64,000 bases of DNA from Bacteroidales bacterium UBA1192. GTDB taxonomy: Bacteria; Bacteroidota; Bacteroidia; Bacteroidales; Bacteroidaceae. The notes beneath the pieces were generated by a model. The model was not told the origin of the DNA, did no database searches, and saw nothing but the letters and a program-made list of their open reading frames with translations. The stretch's first letter is position 1. Each line of letters starts with the position of its first letter. The translations under genes were made by a program, and so were the position numbers. The stretch lies in the NCBI GenBank assembly GCA_002310175.1, contig DBYG01000067.1, positions 25,128 to 89,127 on the forward strand, read 5' to 3'. Shown in pieces: positions 45,587 to 55,817 of the stretch.

Positions 45587-48500
45587 TTAACAGTTTGTTA
45601 TCTTGTTGTTATAGACGTACCAGATATGACCTTCCACCTGGTTGTAGCCCATCTTGCGGATCAGATCCATATACTCTCTTACCTGATGCAGGTGTTCTTC
45701 GTGTTCACGCCCGAACTTGAAATCCACTATGATGGCACGGCCGTCGGGGGTAATCATTACACGGTCAGGGCGGCGGGTCTGGAGAACATCTCCGTCGCGG
45801 TATATGATGGATGTCTCGTTGAACAGGGCATAATTGCCGCTGAACCACTCTCCGGCCCCGGGCGTGGAGTCTATGTGACTGTGGATCCTTTGCTTGAGTT
45901 TGTCAGCTTCGTCTTTTGAACCCAGCAGGCCGTCAGAGAGCATGTTTTCCACCTGCGGGTCAATGTCGGCTACTGTGCGTATGGTGGCAAACAGGTTGTG
46001 GAGCAACTTACCTGTCTGGATGTACTCATCCTGGCGGTCAGAGTCATCATTGGCGGAGTGGATGAATCGGGTGGATTCACCCGATTGGAGGAAACGGGCG
46101 TTTATGGGGTAGGAACGTAGCGGGAGTTCCTGTAGTTCAGGTCTGGTATCGAACGGGTTTTGGCTGTCGGTCCTTTCCTGATCAGAGTGAGGGCATATAT
46201 GGCCGGTTTCGTATATTATGCCTTCGTCACTGGTTTCACTACGGAACGGGGCGGTGCCAAGACAGAACTCCAATACATCCCTTATAGTGCTATAACCGTA
46301 ATTCTTTGGGGGACGATTGCTTATGACAATCAGATTGTTCATGGCACGTGTAAGCGCCACATATAGAAGATTCAGATTGTCGACGGTCTGCAGTCCGGCC
46401 TCGCGTTTGTAATGTTCTGAAAATATGGAGTTTCCCAGGTTTTTGCTGAATGCAATCGGGATGAATGGCAGGCTGTCAAACGGTTGCTCATCGGGCTTGA
46501 TCCAGATGCGTTCTTCATGGCTGGTATCTATTACGGGCCATTCACAGAACGGTACTATTACGGTATGGAACTCCAGTCCTTTTGACTTATGTATGGTAAG
46601 CAGGCGGATGCCGTTTATTTCGGGAGCAGGGATAGGGGTCTTGAAGAGTCTTTCATCCCATTCAACGATGAATTGAGCCAAGTCGGCGGGATTTCGTTTG
46701 AGCCATTGGCAAACGGTGTCTTGAAATGCCATGATGTATTGACTCTGGCCTGGTATACTGTCCAGATTCAGGATTACGTAGAGTTTCTCGATAAGTTCAT
46801 AAAGGGGCAGGTTGCGCAGTATATCGGCCTGCCCCGTGAATGATTCCGGCAGACAATTCTCAAGTCCTCGGGCGTATAAGGTGTCAAACTGTTCATCGGT
46901 GCCGTTCAGTATGCATTCCCGTTCCCAAACCAGCTGTGCCAGCGCAATGCTGTCGGTGTTGTCGGCGAGCCAGCGCAGTGCGTTTATCAGTATCCTTACG
47001 GTAGCCGATGAATCCAACTGGAAAGCCTCACCTGAGATTATGGTGTATTCAGGGCGGTTTTGCGTAAACCACCCTGCTATATCAGCTATCCTGGCTCTGT
47101 TACGGCACAGTATGGCAATGTCTGTCTGTAGGACTCCCGCCTTCAGCAGATTATCCAGTTGCCCGGCAATTTTGTTACAGACGGTTTCCACGATTTGATC
47201 GGCATTTGTCTTCTCATTGATTACTTCGGCATAGACATAACCTGTGCCGTCTCTGTGGAGGCATTCCTGTTCCACACCGCTGTATGCTTGGGCTAACTCC
47301 GGATAATCAAGGTCTGTCACCTCCCTGTAGCGCTGCGAAAGGAACTCCACGGCTTTGGGAAACAGCGAGTTGTTGAAATCAATTACCTGCTGCCTGCTGC
47401 GGAAATTACCGTCCATTGATACCACATACGGATGGTAAGCGGCAAACTCCCGTTCCAGACCGGTGTTCAGTATGTTCCAGTCGCTGTTTCGCCAGCGGTA
47501 TATGGACTGTTTTACATCGCCTACAACAAGGCAGTCCTGACCTGTCGAGAGACATTCTTTGAGGAGCAGGCTAAGATTGCTCCATTGCAGGTCCGATGTG
47601 TCCTGAAACTCATCAATCATAAGGTGGCGGGTAAAACTGCCGGTCTTTTCATAAACGAAAGATGTGTCACCCTGCTCCATAGAGTGAAGCAGTTGGGGTG
47701 TATCGGCCAGAATGAAACGGCCCTGTTCCTGGCTTTGGCGGTCAATCTCAGAGCGGATGCTCAGCAGCAGGCTCAGTTCGTGCATGTATTTTAGTGCGGC
47801 CTCGAACGAGTTGTTTATTCTCTGGTATTCCAATACCATTTTCTCCACCATTGCATACATGGGTGATAACTGTTCCTGAGCCAGACCCGATAGTAGCGGA
47901 TATTTCTTTAATGTGGCTTTGCTGTAGAATTTTTCCGGGTCGGCAGCGCAATTATGCAGAGTCTTGGCTTTATCCAGGTCAACATCTGCTATGGAACCGT
48001 CGATTATCTTGAACAGAACATCCTTCGGATATCTGGATATATCATCAACAGTGGATCCTGAAGCCGAAACAGCTGAGCGGACTTGCTCTCCTATTTCTTT
48101 TATCTGCTCAATTTTGAGCGGCAAAACGGTGTCACGCGCGGCTATGAGATTCTGTCTGTAGTCATTTACTGCATCGGGGTTGTCGGCCAGGATTCGGCGT
48201 AGCTCCCGGCCGTTCCTCATGAATATCTCGCTGAAGAGCTCCCTTGAAAAGTCCTTGAGTGTCTTGTCAATGGACCAACTGCGGTCATTCTCTATGTTGT
48301 TCTCAACGTATTTCATTACGTTGTGATTGTCAGCTGAACCAGGCTCTATGCTGGCCAGGAATGTATCTACAGCCTCATCTATTACGGCATCAACATCCAG
48401 TTCAAGTGTCAGGTTGCCTCCTATGTTGAGCTCACGGGCCAGACCGCGCAGTATGGTCTGGAAGAAACTGTCTATGGTTTCAACGCGGAAATGGCCATAG

Positions 48501-48808
48501 TCCTGAAGTATGTTGTCAAGCGCCAGCCGTGCGCTACGGCGTATGGTGTTTTCATCATATCTGACAGCTTTCTTTACTTCAAGATAATAGCCTTCAGAAC
48601 TTTTGAGACTGTATCCTATGCCGTACAACTGGGACAATATGCGTTGTTTCATCTCGGCTGTGGCCTTGTTCGTGAAGGTTACGGCAAGAATGTGGCGGTA
48701 GTTCTCCGGGTTGTTTACCAGCATGATGATATATTGCACCGTCAGCCGGAACGTTTTGCCCGATCCGGCCGATGCCTTGTATACGGTGAGGTGAGATTTG
48801 TTGACCAT
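45587..48808 (-). CDS. AddA-like UvrD-family helicase-nuclease
   Basis: 1073 residues. An SF1 UvrD helicase has Walker A ASAGSGKTF (residues 12-20), AVTFTNKATAEMKQR, the Walker B region LMIDEFQDTS, GDVKQSIYRWR, HKSKGLEFHTVIVP and YVALTRAMNNLIV. The C-terminus carries the PD-(D/E)XK nuclease, VDFKFGREHEEHLHQVREYM near residue 1025. This fits AddA of the AddAB double-strand-break resection complex. The AddB-like gene lies at 25.7-28.6 kb on the same strand, on the other side of the island. A TAATTTTG promoter element precedes it. Confidence 0.9.
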   Translation of the reverse strand: MVNKSHLTVYKASAGSGKTFRLTVQYIIMLVNNPENYRHILAVTFTNKATAEMKQRILSQLYGIGYSLKSSEGYYLEVKKAVRYDENTIRRSARLALDNILQDYGHFRVETIDSFFQTILRGLARELNIGGNLTLELDVDAVIDEAVDTFLASIEPGSADNHNVMKYVENNIENDRSWSIDKTLKDFSRELFSEIFMRNGRELRRILADNPDAVNDYRQNLIAARDTVLPLKIEQIKEIGEQVRSAVSASGSTVDDISRYPKDVLFKIIDGSIADVDLDKAKTLHNCAADPEKFYSKATLKKYPLLSGLAQEQLSPMYAMVEKMVLEYQRINNSFEAALKYMHELSLLLSIRSEIDRQSQEQGRFILADTPQLLHSMEQGDTSFVYEKTGSFTRHLMIDEFQDTSDLQWSNLSLLLKECLSTGQDCLVVGDVKQSIYRWRNSDWNILNTGLEREFAAYHPYVVSMDGNFRSRQQVIDFNNSLFPKAVEFLSQRYREVTDLDYPELAQAYSGVEQECLHRDGTGYVYAEVINEKTNADQIVETVCNKIAGQLDNLLKAGVLQTDIAILCRNRARIADIAGWFTQNRPEYTIISGEAFQLDSSATVRILINALRWLADNTDSIALAQLVWERECILNGTDEQFDTLYARGLENCLPESFTGQADILRNLPLYELIEKLYVILNLDSIPGQSQYIMAFQDTVCQWLKRNPADLAQFIVEWDERLFKTPIPAPEINGIRLLTIHKSKGLEFHTVIVPFCEWPVIDTSHEERIWIKPDEQPFDSLPFIPIAFSKNLGNSIFSEHYKREAGLQTVDNLNLLYVALTRAMNNLIVISNRPPKNYGYSTIRDVLEFCLGTAPFRSETSDEGIIYETGHICPHSDQERTDSQNPFDTRPELQELPLRSYPINARFLQSGESTRFIHSANDDSDRQDEYIQTGKLLHNLFATIRTVADIDPQVENMLSDGLLGSKDEADKLKQRIHSHIDSTPGAGEWFSGNYALFNETSIIYRDGDVLQTRRPDRVMITPDGRAIIVDFKFGREHEEHLHQVREYMDLIRKMGYNQVEGHIWYVYNNKITNC

Positions 48809-48824
48809 TGTGATTTTATCTACC

Positions 48825-48832
48825 CAAAATTA
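48825..48832 (-). promoter_or_regulatory. -7 element of the AddA-like gene
   Basis: TAATTTTG on the minus strand, 16 bases before the start codon at 48808. It is divergent from the panB element. Confidence 0.5.
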
Positions 48833-48855
48833 GTAATAACTCCTGATATTAGTAC

Positions 48856-48863
48856 TAACTTTG
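48856..48863 (+). promoter_or_regulatory. -7 element of panB
   Basis: TAACTTTG matches TAnnTTTG. It overlaps an in-frame TTG at 48861, so that codon cannot be the start; the ATG at 48885 is used. Confidence 0.55.
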
Positions 48864-48884
48864 CAGTCCAAAATAATAAGTGAA

Positions 48885-49703
48885 ATGGGATATATTACTG
48901 AAGACAAACGTAAAGTTACCACACAGCGTCTCAGGGAGATGAAACAGCGTGGCGAGAAGATTGCAATGCTTACATCGTATGACTACACTATGGCCAAGAT
49001 GGTTGACGGAGCGGGTATCGATGTTATTCTGGTGGGCGATTCAGCATCGAACGTTATGGCCGGAAACCAGACTACACTGCCCATTACTCTTGACCAGATG
49101 ATTTATCACGCCAAGTCCGTGGTACGCGGCGTTCAGCGTGCCCTCGTAGTTGTAGATATGCCATTCGGAACATATCAGATCAGTGATTCTGAAGCTGTGA
49201 CCAATGCCATCAAGATAATGAAGGTTTCTCATGCCGATGCTCTCAAACTGGAGGGAGGTGAGGAGATTCTGCCATCTGTGCGTCATATAATAGATGCCGG
49301 AATCCCCGTCATGGGACATCTGGGTCTCACACCTCAATCAATCAATAAATTCGGTACATACGCAGTCCGCGCCAAGGAGGAGGCCGAGGCAGAGAAACTG
49401 ATTTCCGATGCCCACAAACTGGAGGAAGTGGGCTGTTTCTCAATAGTACTTGAGAAAATACCCGCAGCTCTGGCCGAGCGTGTGGCAAAGGAGGTCTCTA
49501 TTCCCATAATCGGAATAGGAGCCGGTTGCGGTGTTGACGGTCAGGTTCTTGTGTGTGCCGACATGCTGGGCATGAATAATGATTTCAGCCCACGTTTCCT
49601 GCGTCGCTACGCCAACCTGTTCGAAATCATCAATGACGCTGTCGGTCATTACGTAGAGGACGTCAAGAACTCAGACTTCCCCAACGAGAAAGAGCAATAT
49701 TGA
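48885..49703 (+). CDS. panB: 3-methyl-2-oxobutanoate hydroxymethyltransferase
   Basis: PanB makes ketopantoate from alpha-ketoisovalerate with methylene-tetrahydrofolate, the first committed step of pantothenate/CoA synthesis. Family motifs include [30 protein letters not shown], the magnesium-binding [29 protein letters not shown] and [15 protein letters not shown]. About 272 residues from ATG 48885, a normal length. The stop is next to palindrome copy 3. Confidence 0.97.
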   Translation: MGYITEDKRKVTTQRLREMKQRGEKIAMLTSYDYTMAKMVDGAGIDVILVGDSASNVMAGNQTTLPITLDQMIYHAKSVVRGVQRALVVVDMPFGTYQISDSEAVTNAIKIMKVSHADALKLEGGEEILPSVRHIIDAGIPVMGHLGLTPQSINKFGTYAVRAKEEAEAEKLISDAHKLEEVGCFSIVLEKIPAALAERVAKEVSIPIIGIGAGCGVDGQVLVCADMLGMNNDFSPRFLRRYANLFEIINDAVGHYVEDVKNSDFPNEKEQY

Positions 49704-49704
49704 G

Positions 49705-49747
49705 AAAAATGTGCAATTGGGGCCTGGCCCCTTTTGTACTATTTTTT
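49705..49747. repeat. Convergent-junction palindrome, copy 3
   Basis: A-rich ATGTGCAATT, then GGGGCC T GGCCCC (49719-49731, perfect 6-bp stem), then TTTTGTACTATTTTTT. The right half equals copy 2 over GTACTATTTT. It holds the stop codon of the DEAD-box gene and begins 2 bases after the panB stop. Confidence 0.8.
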
Positions 49748-50947
49748 GCGATGGAAGAAACGGCCTTTGCCTCTGTGCTTTGGCTTGGTATCAGACTGTG
49801 CGTATTCTGGAGCCTCGCCAAGTTCAGGTGGAATAGTTATTTTGTAGATGTCCTTTCCTAAGAACCGCTCTATCTGCCGGAAACGGCTCTGGTCATCAAC
49901 GCTGACAAATGTAATGGCGCAACCTTCGGCTCCGGCACGTGCGGTGCGGCCTATGCGGTGTACGTAATCCTCCGGGTCATGCGGAACGTCAAAGTTGATA
50001 ACCAGATCTATGTCATCAATGTCTATTCCTCGTGATACTATATCGGTGGCAATCAGTACGTTGATATGTCCGTTGCGGAACTTGTGCATTATCCCGTCAC
50101 GCTCGGCCTGAGTCAGGTCAGAGTGCATTTCACCAACATTAAGTCCCATTCGGCGCAAGGATTTGGTAATTTCCTTTACCTTTAGCTTGGACGAAGCGAA
50201 TGCTATCACCCTTTTGGGGGCGTTATTGCTGAACAGGCTCTGTATTATGGGCAGTTTCTGCGGCTCGTAGCATATGTATGCTGCCTGCAGAATCTTATCG
50301 GCAGGTTTGGAAACAGCCAGTTTGACCTCGGCAGGATCATGCAGGATGGCGCGGGCCATGTGCTGAATCTCATTGGGCATGGTGGCGCTGAACAGCATGT
50401 TCTGACGTTTGGCGGGCAGCTGTTTTACAATCTGCATAATGTCATCATAGAATCCCATGTCAAGCATGCGGTCAGCCTCATCAAGTATGAAGAACGATAC
50501 CTTTGACAAGTCTATGTTACCCAAACTTATGTGGCTGATAAGACGGCCTGGGGTAGCTACAACTATGTCGGCTCCCATGGCAAATCCGCGTTTCTCCTGC
50601 TCAAACCGTATTCCGTCGTTGCCGCCATAAACGGCTGTGCTGGACACGTTTGTAAAATAGGAGAAACCCTCTACCTGCTGGTCAATCTGCTGGGCAAGTT
50701 CGCGGGTGGGCACCATTATCAGGCAGTTTACTGCGTTCTCTGGATAGCCGCCACCTGACAACTTGTCCAAAACAGGAAGCAGGTAGGCTGCGGTCTTGCC
50801 GGTTCCGGTCTGCGCTATGCCTATCAGGTCACGTCCCTCAAGAAGCAGGGGAATGGCTTTCTCCTGAATAGGAGTACATTCCTGGAAGTTCATTGCGTCA
50901 ATAGCGTCCAGAAGCGCCAATTGGAAATCAAACTCGTCAAATCTCAC
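49739..50947 (-). CDS. DEAD-box RNA helicase (RhlE-like)
   Basis: A 402-residue ATP-dependent RNA helicase. The Q-motif region is CTPIQEKAIPLLL, motif I is AQTGTGKT, then PTRELAQQ, FILDEADRMLDMGF (motif II), SATMP, and VI HRIGRTARAG. The Lys/Arg-rich tail (KPKHRGKGRFFHRKK) is typical of RhlE-type proteins that act in ribosome assembly or RNA decay. It ends in palindrome copy 3 and starts 10 bases after lptG, so it may be the last gene of the lon-tgt-lptG transcript. Confidence 0.93.
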   Translation of the reverse strand: MRFDEFDFQLALLDAIDAMNFQECTPIQEKAIPLLLEGRDLIGIAQTGTGKTAAYLLPVLDKLSGGGYPENAVNCLIMVPTRELAQQIDQQVEGFSYFTNVSSTAVYGGNDGIRFEQEKRGFAMGADIVVATPGRLISHISLGNIDLSKVSFFILDEADRMLDMGFYDDIMQIVKQLPAKRQNMLFSATMPNEIQHMARAILHDPAEVKLAVSKPADKILQAAYICYEPQKLPIIQSLFSNNAPKRVIAFASSKLKVKEITKSLRRMGLNVGEMHSDLTQAERDGIMHKFRNGHINVLIATDIVSRGIDIDDIDLVINFDVPHDPEDYVHRIGRTARAGAEGCAITFVSVDDQSRFRQIERFLGKDIYKITIPPELGEAPEYAQSDTKPKHRGKGRFFHRKK

Positions 50948-50957
50948 GATGAAATGG

Positions 50958-52067
50958 TTATTTGGGTGCTTTTATATAAAGGAATAGGGCGATAAAGAAG
51001 AAGATGATGTTAGGGGACCACTCCGCCCAGAATGCGGACATCACTCCGGAAACAGCAAATGATGAGGCCAGTGTCTGAAACATGATGTATGCAAAACTGA
51101 GTCCTATTCCTATTCCGAGATGCAGTCCCATACCTCCTTTCCTCTTGCGGCTTGAAAGCGAAACTCCTATGATGGTCAGGATGAAAGAGGCGAACGACAT
51201 TGCATACCTCTTGTGATACTCTATCTCAAAATCCTGTATATTGCCGAACCCCCTGTTCTTTTGTCTCTGGATGTATTCCTTGAGCTCAGGCGATGTCATG
51301 GTCTCCTCCTGACCATATGTAATGAGAAAATCGGCCGGTTCGAAGTGTATGACTGTATCCAGTTCCGTTCCTTGACTTATCGTTTCCATATCACCGGAAA
51401 GGTCACGTATCATATAGTTCTTGGCAATCCAATGGTATCTTTCCGCATTGAGAGTGTCATAGGTTATGGTTCTTGCAGTCATGTGTGATATCAGCTGCTT
51501 GCCTTCAAACCTGTCAAGCGAGAAACGATACCCCACCTTGTTGTAATCCTCGTAACGGTCCATATAGGCTATTACGCCTTCATCAATCTCAAGTTGGATA
51601 TTGGAGGTTCCGTTGGCACGCGGTTTGCGGTTCATGTATTGTGTTTCGAATGAGATACGTTTGGCATTGGCCTTGGGTATGATACTGGAACCTAGAGATA
51701 GGGTCAGGCCGGCAATCAGTGCAGCTGATATCATGTAGGGTATCATCATACGCTTGAAACTCATTCCGGTGGAGAACATAGCTATGATTTCAGAGTTCTC
51801 CGCCAGTTTTGAGGTAAAGTATATTACGGCTATGAAAACGAACAGCGGACTGAAAAGATTGGCAAAATAGGGGATGAAATTGAGATAATACCGGAAGGCA
51901 ATCTCAGCAGCGGATGCGTCCTTTAGTTTGTCTATCTTCTCATTGAAATCAAAAACCACAGCTATGGTTATGATCAGCGCGATGGAAAAGAAGTAAGTAC
52001 CAAGGAACTTCCTTATGATGTACCAGTCCAGTTTTGTCAGGAATCTTATGTCAAATCTCCTTTTCAT
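50958..52067 (-). CDS. LptG/LptF-family lipopolysaccharide export permease
   Basis: About 369 residues from ATG 52067 (MKRRFDIRFLTKLDWYIIRK). An upstream in-frame extension would overlap tgt. It has six transmembrane helices with a large periplasmic beta-jellyroll between helices 3 and 4, the YjgP/YjgQ arrangement. Family segments include FLGTYFFSIALIITIAVVFD and MIPYMISAALIAGLTLSLGS. It forms the membrane part of the Lpt bridge that moves LPS to the outer membrane. LptG is favoured over LptF, but only by context. Confidence 0.87.
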   Translation of the reverse strand: MKRRFDIRFLTKLDWYIIRKFLGTYFFSIALIITIAVVFDFNEKIDKLKDASAAEIAFRYYLNFIPYFANLFSPLFVFIAVIYFTSKLAENSEIIAMFSTGMSFKRMMIPYMISAALIAGLTLSLGSSIIPKANAKRISFETQYMNRKPRANGTSNIQLEIDEGVIAYMDRYEDYNKVGYRFSLDRFEGKQLISHMTARTITYDTLNAERYHWIAKNYMIRDLSGDMETISQGTELDTVIHFEPADFLITYGQEETMTSPELKEYIQRQKNRGFGNIQDFEIEYHKRYAMSFASFILTIIGVSLSSRKRKGGMGLHLGIGIGLSFAYIMFQTLASSFAVSGVMSAFWAEWSPNIIFFFIALFLYIKAPK

Positions 52068-52080
52068 CGTGGAATTGTCT

Positions 52081-53220
52081 TTAAATTCTTTGCATGACTC
52101 TCTTGACCATATAATCCTTCCAGGTGTGATAGTCATCTGTCAGGATATGTTTGCGGGCTTCACCAACCAACCATAGATAGAATGCCAGATTATGTACTGA
52201 GGCAATCATCAGGGCAAGATACTCCTGTGCCTTAAACAGGTGGTGAAGATACGCTTTTGTATAGAGCGTGTCCACTTGTGATGCTCCGTCAGCCTCAATC
52301 GGCTCGAACACATCCTCCCATTTCTTGTTACGCATGTTGATAATTCCATCCTTGGTAAACAACATGGCGTTGCGGCCGTTGCGGGTGGGCATGACGCAGT
52401 CAAACATATCTACTCCCAGTGCTATGGCCTCCAGTATATTGGCTGGGGTTCCCACACCCATGAGGTAGCGTGGCTTATCCTGAGGCAGAATGCCGTGCAC
52501 CAGGTCAATCATCTCATACATTATCTCGGTCGGCTCACCTACGGCCAATCCTCCTATGGCATTGCCCTCAGCTCCCTTTGATGCGATGTATTCCGCTGAC
52601 GCGGAACGCAGATCCTTATAGACGCATCCCTGCACGATAGGAAACAAGGCCTGATGGTAGCCGTACTTGGGCTCTGTTTCGTCAAATCGCCGTATGCAGC
52701 GGTCAAGCCAACGGTGGGTGCGTTCCATCGACTGTTTGGCGTACTTGTATTCGGCAGTGCCGGGACAGCATTCATCAAAAGCCATCATGATATCGGCACC
52801 GATGATGCGCTCGATGTCCATTACCCGCTCCGGGGTGAACAGATGGCGGGAGCCGTCTATATGGGATTGGAAGGTTACGCCCTCCTCGGTCATTTTGCGC
52901 AGGCCTGTGAGTGAAAACACCTGGAATCCACCGCTGTCCGTCAGCATGGGACGGTCAAAACCGTTGAATTTGTGCAACCCACCGGCTTTTTCCAAAATGT
53001 CCAGACCGGGACGGAGGTACAGATGATAGGTGTTACCCAGGATTATCTGAGCCTTTATGTCATCCTTGAGTTCATGCAGATGCACAGCCTTAACGGATCC
53101 TGCCGTACCTACAGGCATGAATATGGGTGTCTCGATGACACCGTGACCTGTGGTTATGCATCCCGCCCTTGCGTGGCTGGTGCCGTCCGTATGCTCAAGT
53201 TTGAATGTCAGTCCTTCCAC
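52081..53220 (-). CDS. tgt: tRNA-guanine transglycosylase
   Basis: Tgt exchanges guanine-34 of certain tRNAs for the queuosine precursor preQ1. Motifs are TPIFMPVGTAGSVKAV, the catalytic MLTDSGGFQVFSL, and the nucleophile region GVDMFDCVMPTRNGRN. The canonical zinc site CxCxxC before YLHHL is absent: the segment reads EADGASQVDTLYTKAYLHHL. The GTG at 53220 is taken as start because it lies 10 bases after the lon stop and begins just before the conserved LTFKLEHTDG; the open frame extends to 53313 inside lon. About 379 residues. Confidence 0.93.
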   Translation of the reverse strand: MEGLTFKLEHTDGTSHARAGCITTGHGVIETPIFMPVGTAGSVKAVHLHELKDDIKAQIILGNTYHLYLRPGLDILEKAGGLHKFNGFDRPMLTDSGGFQVFSLTGLRKMTEEGVTFQSHIDGSRHLFTPERVMDIERIIGADIMMAFDECCPGTAEYKYAKQSMERTHRWLDRCIRRFDETEPKYGYHQALFPIVQGCVYKDLRSASAEYIASKGAEGNAIGGLAVGEPTEIMYEMIDLVHGILPQDKPRYLMGVGTPANILEAIALGVDMFDCVMPTRNGRNAMLFTKDGIINMRNKKWEDVFEPIEADGASQVDTLYTKAYLHHLFKAQEYLALMIASVHNLAFYLWLVGEARKHILTDDYHTWKDYMVKRVMQRI

Positions 53221-53230
53221 AGATTCAATT

Positions 53231-55705
53231 TTACTTTTCAGATTGCAGAATGGGGGTGATATCCTGAGCATCGGCCACCTTCTCGTCAAGCAGTGCAATT
53301 TTCCAGACCTCACTTATGTTGTTCACATAATGGAACTCCACTCCCTTGAGATAATCAGCCGGAATCTCTTCAATGTCACGTCTGTTTTCGGAACACAGGA
53401 TTATGTCGGTTATCCCGGCTCGCTTGGCTGCCAGTATCTTCTCCCGAATGCCGCCTACAGGCAGAACCTTCCCACGCAGGGTTATTTCACCTGTCATGGC
53501 CAGATGCGGGCGGACCTTGCGTTGCGTGAAAGCCGATGCGATAGATGTTGCCATTGTAATACCGGCTGAAGGACCGTCCTTGGGAATAGCGCCTTCCGGT
53601 ACATGTATATGCACGTTCCAGGAGTTGAACACTGCAGGATCAAGGTTTAGCAGTCTGGCATGTGCACGGATGTATTCCATTGCCAGCATTGCCGACTCCT
53701 TCATGACGTCACCCAGGTTGCCGGTCAGTGTGAGCTTACCCTCCTTTCCGCGACTCAGGCTGGTCTCTACAAAAAGAATCTCGCCTCCCACAGCTGTCCA
53801 GGCCAGACCTGTCACCACACCTGCGTATTCATTTCCCTGATACTTGTCCCTTGAGTAGGGGCGGGTACCCAGCAGTTCCTTCAAATCATCAGGTTTCACC
53901 GTCATTTTGCCGAAATCGCCGTCAGTGGCGTACTTACTGGCGGTCTTGCGGCATATCTTGCCAATCTTTTTATCCAATTCACGCACACCTGACTCACGGG
54001 TGTAGTTCTCTATGATTGACTCGATGGCTGCTTTGCCTATTGACAGACTTCCCTTCGCTAGCCCGTTGGCCTCCATCTCCTTAGGTATGAGATGACGTTT
54101 TGCAATCTCAATTTTTTCCTCAGTGATATAACCGCTGACCTCAATCAGCTCCATACGATCCAGCAGAGGAGCGGGTATAGTGTTTATGTTGTTTGCGGTA
54201 GCTATGAACATAACCTTCGAGAGGTCATAATCGATATCCAGATAGTTGTCATGGAAAGCGTTGTTCTGCTCGGGGTCCAGTACTTCAAGCATGGCCGATG
54301 AAGGGTCTCCCTGAGTGGTCATCTGGCTGACTTTGTCGATTTCATCGAGAATAAAGACCGGATTTGAGGAGCCTGCTTTGATCAGACCTTTAATGATACG
54401 GCCGGGCATAGCGCCTATATATGTCTTGCGGTGTCCACGTATCTCAGCTTCATCATGGAGCCCGCCCAGTGATATGCGGACGTACTTGCGTTTGAGAGCG
54501 TTGGCAATGGAGAGTCCTAATGACGTTTTTCCCACTCCCGGAGGACCATAAAGGCACAGAATCGGTGATTTGAAGTCTCCACGCAGTTTCATGACTGCCA
54601 GATGTTCCATAATGCGCTCCTTTACTTTCTCCAACCCGTAGTGGTCCTTGTCAAGTGCCCTCCGGGCATTTCCCATATCAAGATTGTCCCTGGTGTATTC
54701 ACCCCATGGAAGGCTCAGTACGGTCTGTAGGTAGGAGAGCTGCACATTGTAATCGGGCGATTGTGAATTAGTGCGTTCCAGCTTAAGCAGTTCCTTGTCG
54801 AAAATCTTACGCACCTCTTCACTCCATTTTTTCTGGTTGGCCCTGATGCGCATCTCCTCTATGTCCTGATCCTGAACGCTTCCTCCCAACTCGTCCTGAA
54901 TGTTCTTGAGTTCCTGTTGGAGGAAATACTCTTTCTGTTGTTTTTCTATATCCTCATGAGTGCGGCGCTGGATACTTACCTTGAGTTCTGCCAGCTGGAT
55001 TTCACGATTAAGCAGTGAGAGTAGTGTAAGTGCGCGGCTTGAGCACGTTCCTTCCCTAAGCAGACGTGCCTTGTCCTTGATGTCGAACGGCAGGTTGGAG
55101 CATATGAAATTTATCAGGAACATGCCGTTCGATATGTTCTTCAATGCAAAAGCTGCATCCGGCTGTATGTTATCCGACAGTTTCACGTATTTTATGGCCG
55201 CATCCTTGCAGGAATCGACTATGGCTTTGAATTCCTTGCTTCGTGTGGGGGGCAGAACCTCAGGGAACAGTTCCGCGGTGCCTACTATATATGGTCGGTC
55301 GTTTATTATGTTGAGCAGCTTTATGCGCTGCATGCCCTGAAGGACAACGGTCGTGGTCTGGTCCGGCATGTCGAATACGCGGATCACTTTAGCCAGTACG
55401 CCTACAGAGTAGAGGTCATTGAGTCCGGGATTTTCCACATCCGGATCCTTCTGACAGAAAACAGCTATCTGCTTGCCGTCCGCTGAGGCATTCTGTATGA
55501 GTTTGAGTGATGATTTGCGACCTACTGTCACAGGCATCACGACAGTAGGGAAAAGTACCATATTTCGTAGAGGGAGCACGGGCAGCACCTCATCCATATC
55601 GGATTCAAAAAAGCTTTTTTCATTACCGTCAAAGTCAGCAATCATGGAGAAAGCCGGATTTGATTCGTCAAAAGATTCTTCTTCCTGTTGTTTCTTGGTA
55701 AACAT
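53231..55705 (-). CDS. lon: ATP-dependent protease Lon
   Basis: About 824 residues. The start at ATG 55705 ([11 protein letters not shown]) is chosen because a TAAATTTG promoter element lies 23 bases upstream; an in-frame extension to 55762 includes that promoter. Domains are the N-terminal substrate domain ([20 protein letters not shown]), the AAA+ module with Walker [11 protein letters not shown] and Walker [12 protein letters not shown], and the protease domain with catalytic Ser in [13 protein letters not shown] and Lys further on ([20 protein letters not shown]). It degrades misfolded and regulatory proteins. It leads the lon-tgt-lptG operon. Confidence 0.97.
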   Translation of the reverse strand: MFTKKQQEEESFDESNPAFSMIADFDGNEKSFFESDMDEVLPVLPLRNMVLFPTVVMPVTVGRKSSLKLIQNASADGKQIAVFCQKDPDVENPGLNDLYSVGVLAKVIRVFDMPDQTTTVVLQGMQRIKLLNIINDRPYIVGTAELFPEVLPPTRSKEFKAIVDSCKDAAIKYVKLSDNIQPDAAFALKNISNGMFLINFICSNLPFDIKDKARLLREGTCSSRALTLLSLLNREIQLAELKVSIQRRTHEDIEKQQKEYFLQQELKNIQDELGGSVQDQDIEEMRIRANQKKWSEEVRKIFDKELLKLERTNSQSPDYNVQLSYLQTVLSLPWGEYTRDNLDMGNARRALDKDHYGLEKVKERIMEHLAVMKLRGDFKSPILCLYGPPGVGKTSLGLSIANALKRKYVRISLGGLHDEAEIRGHRKTYIGAMPGRIIKGLIKAGSSNPVFILDEIDKVSQMTTQGDPSSAMLEVLDPEQNNAFHDNYLDIDYDLSKVMFIATANNINTIPAPLLDRMELIEVSGYITEEKIEIAKRHLIPKEMEANGLAKGSLSIGKAAIESIIENYTRESGVRELDKKIGKICRKTASKYATDGDFGKMTVKPDDLKELLGTRPYSRDKYQGNEYAGVVTGLAWTAVGGEILFVETSLSRGKEGKLTLTGNLGDVMKESAMLAMEYIRAHARLLNLDPAVFNSWNVHIHVPEGAIPKDGPSAGITMATSIASAFTQRKVRPHLAMTGEITLRGKVLPVGGIREKILAAKRAGITDIILCSENRRDIEEIPADYLKGVEFHYVNNISEVWKIALLDEKVADAQDITPILQSEK

Positions 55706-55728
55706 ACGTATGTTCTGTAAATAATCTG

Positions 55729-55736
55729 CAAATTTA
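55729..55736 (-). promoter_or_regulatory. -7 element of lon
   Basis: TAAATTTG on the minus strand, matching TAnnTTTG, 23 bases before ATG 55705. It is divergent from the trmN6 promoter. Confidence 0.55.
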
Positions 55737-55788
55737 GTGATTTGCAGGCAAGGAACGCCCATTTACGGCTTCAAATCGATAAAAAAAG

Positions 55789-55796
55789 TATTTTTG
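55789..55796 (+). promoter_or_regulatory. -7 element of trmN6
   Basis: TATTTTTG, 21 bases before the start at 55818. The upstream TTTA (55762-55765) is a weak -33. Confidence 0.55.
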
Positions 55797-55817
55797 CATG
55801 CAGATTCCGTGTGATAT

